In this document: positions 5,731 through 7,339 of the stretch, piece by piece
Layout of the letters: each line of letters opens with the position of its first letter
How positions within the stretch are numbered: the first letter of the stretch is position 1
Source of the DNA: Deltaproteobacteria bacterium
GTDB lineage: Bacteria; Desulfobacterota; G020345765
DNA length: 7,339 nucleotides
Direction of reading: 5' to 3'
Assembly: GCA_030616835.1 (NCBI GenBank)
Contig: JAUWWP010000126.1
Coordinates: 1 to 7,339, forward strand
The notes under the pieces: model-generated
Database searches by the model: none
What the model was told of the DNA's origin: nothing
What the model saw: only the letters and a program-made list of their open reading frames with translations
Position numbers and translations under genes: made by a program

Positions 5731-5765
5731 TTTTGCAATTTACATTTTGCATTTTGCAATTTACA
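5731..5765. repeat. TTTTGCAATTTACA direct repeat overlapping the aminotransferase stop
   Basis: The 14-mer TTTTGCAATTTACA is present exactly at 5731-5744 and 5752-5765, with TTTTGCAT-like filler between. The second copy contains the aminotransferase stop codon (5761-5763) and part of its last Leu codon, so the repeat reaches into the coding sequence and may have set where it ends. Confidence 0.6.
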
Positions 5766-6936
5766 ATTTCTTCAATACCCTCCTGATCCCCCGGACTGCT
5801 TGTTTGATCCGCTGCTCGTTTTCCACCAAGGCAAAACGGATATACTGATCACCATATTCCCCAAAGCCCACCCCGGGGGAGGTTGCCACCTTGCCCTCCT
5901 GAAGAAGAAGCTTGGAAAACTCCAGAGAGCCCAGGGATTGGAACTTCTCCGGAATCTTTCCCCAGACAAACATCGTGGCCTTTGGCCTCTCAATCACCCA
6001 CCCACCCATCTCTAAACCATTAATCAGGGCATCCCTCCTGCTCTGATAGGTACTTGCAATCTCATGAACACAACTATCGGGCCCTTTCAGGGCAACAATG
6101 GCAGCAATCTGAATAGGTTGAAAAACTCCGTAATCGAGGTAGCTCTTAATTCGGGCGAGGGCCCTGATTATATGTGAGTTCCCGACGGCAAAGCCCACTC
6201 GCCAGCCGGGCATACTATATCCCTTAGAGAGGGAAAAAAATTCTACTCCGACCTCCTTTGCTCCCGCAACCTCCAGAAAGCTGGGAGCCCGATAGCCGTC
6301 AAATACCAGGTCGGCGTAGGCCAGATCGTGGATAACCAAGATATTGTTTTCTCGGGCAAAATCCACTATCTTACGAAAAAAATCCAGATCCACTACCATA
6401 GTAGTAGGGTTATGAGGAAAAGAAATAATCAGTAGCTTCGGTCGAGGCCAGGTCTGTTTTGTTGCGGTTAGCAGATCCTCAAAAAAGTCCCTGTCCGGCG
6501 AGAGGGGGATGCTGCGCAGGTCACCTCCGGCAATTACTACGCAATAGGCATGGATGGGATAGGTGGGATTGGGCACAAATACCACATCACCGAGGCCGAT
6601 AATTGCTAAAGCCATATGGGCGAGTCCCTCCTTAGCCCCGATGGTGACAATTGCCTCTTCCTCCGGATCAAGCTCCACTTCGTATCTGCGATTATACCAC
6701 TCACAGATAGCCAGTCGCAGCTTATAGATCCCGCGCGAGGCAGAGTAGCGGTAATTGCGAGGATTATCAGCCGCCTCCTTAAGCTTATCTACAATATGAC
6801 GGGGTGTGGGCAGATCCGGATTGCCCATTCCCAGATCAATGATGTCCTCCCCGGCCCGCCGGGCCTTGAGCTTCAGCTCATCGATTACTGAGAAAAGGTA
6901 AGGGGGAAGCCTTCCTATGCGATGAAATTCCTCCAT
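5761..6936 (-). CDS. Class I/II PLP-dependent aminotransferase, AlaC/DapL-like
   Basis: This 391-residue cytoplasmic fold-type I aminotransferase is full length. The PLP Lys is 238 in SLSKGYSMPGWRVGF (235-249). Asp204 and Tyr207 (HDLAY) bind the pyridine nitrogen and O3'. Asn176 (HNPTT), Arg246 and Arg367 (DQYIRF) complete the cofactor and substrate carboxylate sites. The N-terminus EEFHRIGRLPPYLF and GMGNPD (36-41) are typical of the AlaC-like glutamate-pyruvate aminotransferases and relatives of LL-diaminopimelate aminotransferase. The exact substrate (alanine, aspartate or LL-DAP) is not readable from the sequence. Lying upstream of hom, it could supply aspartate or take part in lysine or alanine synthesis. 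The ATG at 6936 agrees with homologue N-termini, but no Shine-Dalgarno precedes it; the purine-rich GGAGGAA lies within codons 1-3. Confidence 0.94.
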   Translation of the reverse strand: MEEFHRIGRLPPYLFSVIDELKLKARRAGEDIIDLGMGNPDLPTPRHIVDKLKEAADNPRNYRYSASRGIYKLRLAICEWYNRRYEVELDPEEEAIVTIGAKEGLAHMALAIIGLGDVVFVPNPTYPIHAYCVVIAGGDLRSIPLSPDRDFFEDLLTATKQTWPRPKLLIISFPHNPTTMVVDLDFFRKIVDFARENNILVIHDLAYADLVFDGYRAPSFLEVAGAKEVGVEFFSLSKGYSMPGWRVGFAVGNSHIIRALARIKSYLDYGVFQPIQIAAIVALKGPDSCVHEIASTYQSRRDALINGLEMGGWVIERPKATMFVWGKIPEKFQSLGSLEFSKLLLQEGKVATSPGVGFGEYGDQYIRFALVENEQRIKQAVRGIRRVLKKL

Positions 6937-6966
6937 AGCTTTAATTCGGACATAAGAGAAATATTC

Positions 6967-6978
6967 AGGGGCGCCCCT
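6967..6978. promoter_or_regulatory. Perfect 12-bp palindrome upstream of the aminotransferase
   Basis: AGGGGCGCCCCT is a perfect, gapless, GC-only-core palindrome centred about 36 bases before the aminotransferase ATG. This is a reasonable position for a dimeric repressor site. It could equally be part of a repeat, since a TTCGACAGG-type copy begins six bases away. No promoter boxes are clear around it. Confidence 0.25.
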
Positions 6979-6983
6979 TTAGT

Positions 6984-7005
6984 GCCTGTCCTGAACCTGT
7001 CGGAA
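6984..7005 (-). repeat. TTCGACAGG-type dispersed repeat, diverged minus copy
   Basis: On the minus strand it reads CGACAGGTTCAGGACAGGC, matching the 5706-5730 copy at most positions over the CGACAGG-YTCAGG core but in the opposite orientation. A truncated copy, CCTTCGACAG, lies near 7198-7207. Confidence 0.5.
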
Positions 7006-7014
7006 TAATATCTA

Positions 7015-7142
7015 ATGTCAAATGCCAAAGCTCAAAGTTCAAATGAAATCCAAAGTTCAAATGACAAAATAAAAGAAGAAAGGTTCTTTGACATTTAGTC
7101 ATTTGACATTCATTTGACATTTGGATTTTGATATTTGGATTT
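7015..7142. repeat. TCAAATG/CATTTGA-rich repeat block
   Basis: CAAAGTTCAAATGA occurs exactly at 7033-7046 and 7051-7064, and CATTTGACATT is a perfect tandem pair at 7100-7110 and 7111-7121. TCAAATGAC (7057-7065) faces GTCATTTGA (7098-7106) as an inverted repeat around a 32-base spacer. The block is A/T-rich and low in complexity, and its reading frames are not gene-like. It fills most of the gap between the recG-like end and the aminotransferase. Confidence 0.65.
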
Positions 7143-7172
7143 AACGGATCTGGCACTCTACTTCGTTCAGCC

Positions 7173-7185
7173 TTCCCCTGGGGAA
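7173..7185. repeat. TTCCCC-T-GGGGAA palindrome downstream of the recG-like end
   Basis: Perfect 6-bp arms with one central base lie about 40 bases beyond the stop codon of the recG-like gene on the minus strand. No T-run follows, so terminator function is doubtful. Confidence 0.3.
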
Positions 7186-7225
7186 ACCAATTATTTCCTT
7201 CGACAGTCCTCCAGCAGAACAACTG

Positions 7226-7339
7226 TTAGCCGATGGTTGCCAGCTCCAGTCTCCCCTTTTGCCGGTGCTTCAATACTGTCATTAAAATTCGATTCTCGGG
7301 CTGCTTAAGTTCCGGATCCTCGCGAATCAAATTAAAAGC
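7226..7339 (-). CDS. recG: C-terminal end of a probable ATP-dependent DNA helicase RecG
   Basis: Only the last 37 codons and the TAA (7226-7228) are inside the window; the frame is open to the right edge. The visible tail starts AFNLIREDPEL, continues KQPENRILM and ends GRLELATIG. This fits the C-terminal pattern of many bacterial RecG proteins: an A-x3-I-x2-DPxL block, a PEN/PEH turn, a basic helix and a final RLxLAxxG. RecG is the monomeric branch-migration helicase acting on stalled forks and Holliday junctions, about 700 residues long in full. No helicase motif is visible here, so the call rests on the tail alone. It is a housekeeping neighbour of the threonine genes, 289 bases upstream of the aminotransferase. 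Confidence 0.6.
   Translation of the reverse strand, partial: AFNLIREDPELKQPENRILMTVLKHRQKGRLELATIG

Noticed and set aside
7037..7105. TTGACA-like -35 candidates in the repeat block as an aminotransferase promoter
   Set aside because: TTTGACAT occurs because it is part of the repeat unit; no -10 box lies at a proper distance from any copy.
7015..7142. Repeat block considered as a CRISPR array
   Set aside because: Repeat units are only 11-14 bases, differ from each other, and there are no regular spacers or cas genes.
6965..7222. 85-codon minus-strand ORF in the gap before the aminotransferase
   Set aside because: It is composed largely of the TCAAATG-type repeat block, and its peptide resembles the usual spurious translation of such repeats; no ribosome binding site or domain.

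Overview
The window comes from a bacterium: it has a Shine-Dalgarno-led lipoprotein with a signal peptidase II lipobox, sigma70-like promoters, and bacterial-type amino-acid enzymes. Base composition is moderate. The gaps between genes are full of short dispersed repeats of a kind I associate with genomes of uncultured bacteria from metagenomes. The aminotransferase-hom-phosphoglycerate-mutase-like gene order recalls Desulfobacterota (Geobacter-like) threonine loci, and the lipoprotein has a myxobacterial or deltaproteobacterial flavour. I would not assign a phylum from this alone.

All five genes lie on the minus strand, so transcription runs right to left. From the right edge: (1) 7226-7339, the last 37 codons of a gene that looks like recG. 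(2) 6937-7225, a repeat-filled gap. (3) 5761-6936, a class I PLP aminotransferase of the AlaC/DapL-like group. (4) 5500-5760, a gap built of several repeat types; one repeat copy supplies the aminotransferase stop codon. (5) 4201-5499, homoserine dehydrogenase with a C-terminal ACT domain. (6) 2863-4092, an archaeal-type cofactor-independent phosphoglycerate mutase homologue, probably the subfamily proposed to replace homoserine kinase. (7) 2268-2862, a 595-base non-coding stretch with repeats, two good sigma70-like promoters and a long hairpin-rich leader. (8) 1-2267, a large exported lipoprotein with Ig-like domains, cut by the left edge.

The three central enzymes form a plausible threonine module: the aminotransferase may supply an amino-acid precursor such as aspartate, Hom reduces aspartate semialdehyde to homoserine, and the third enzyme may phosphorylate homoserine. 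Aspartokinase, aspartate-semialdehyde dehydrogenase and threonine synthase are not in the window. The lipoprotein has its own promoter, leader and strong ribosome binding site, and looks functionally separate. The points most worth a second look are the kinase-replacement candidate, the structured leader, and the extra promoter at 2790-2818 that opens a stretch with no convincing ORF.
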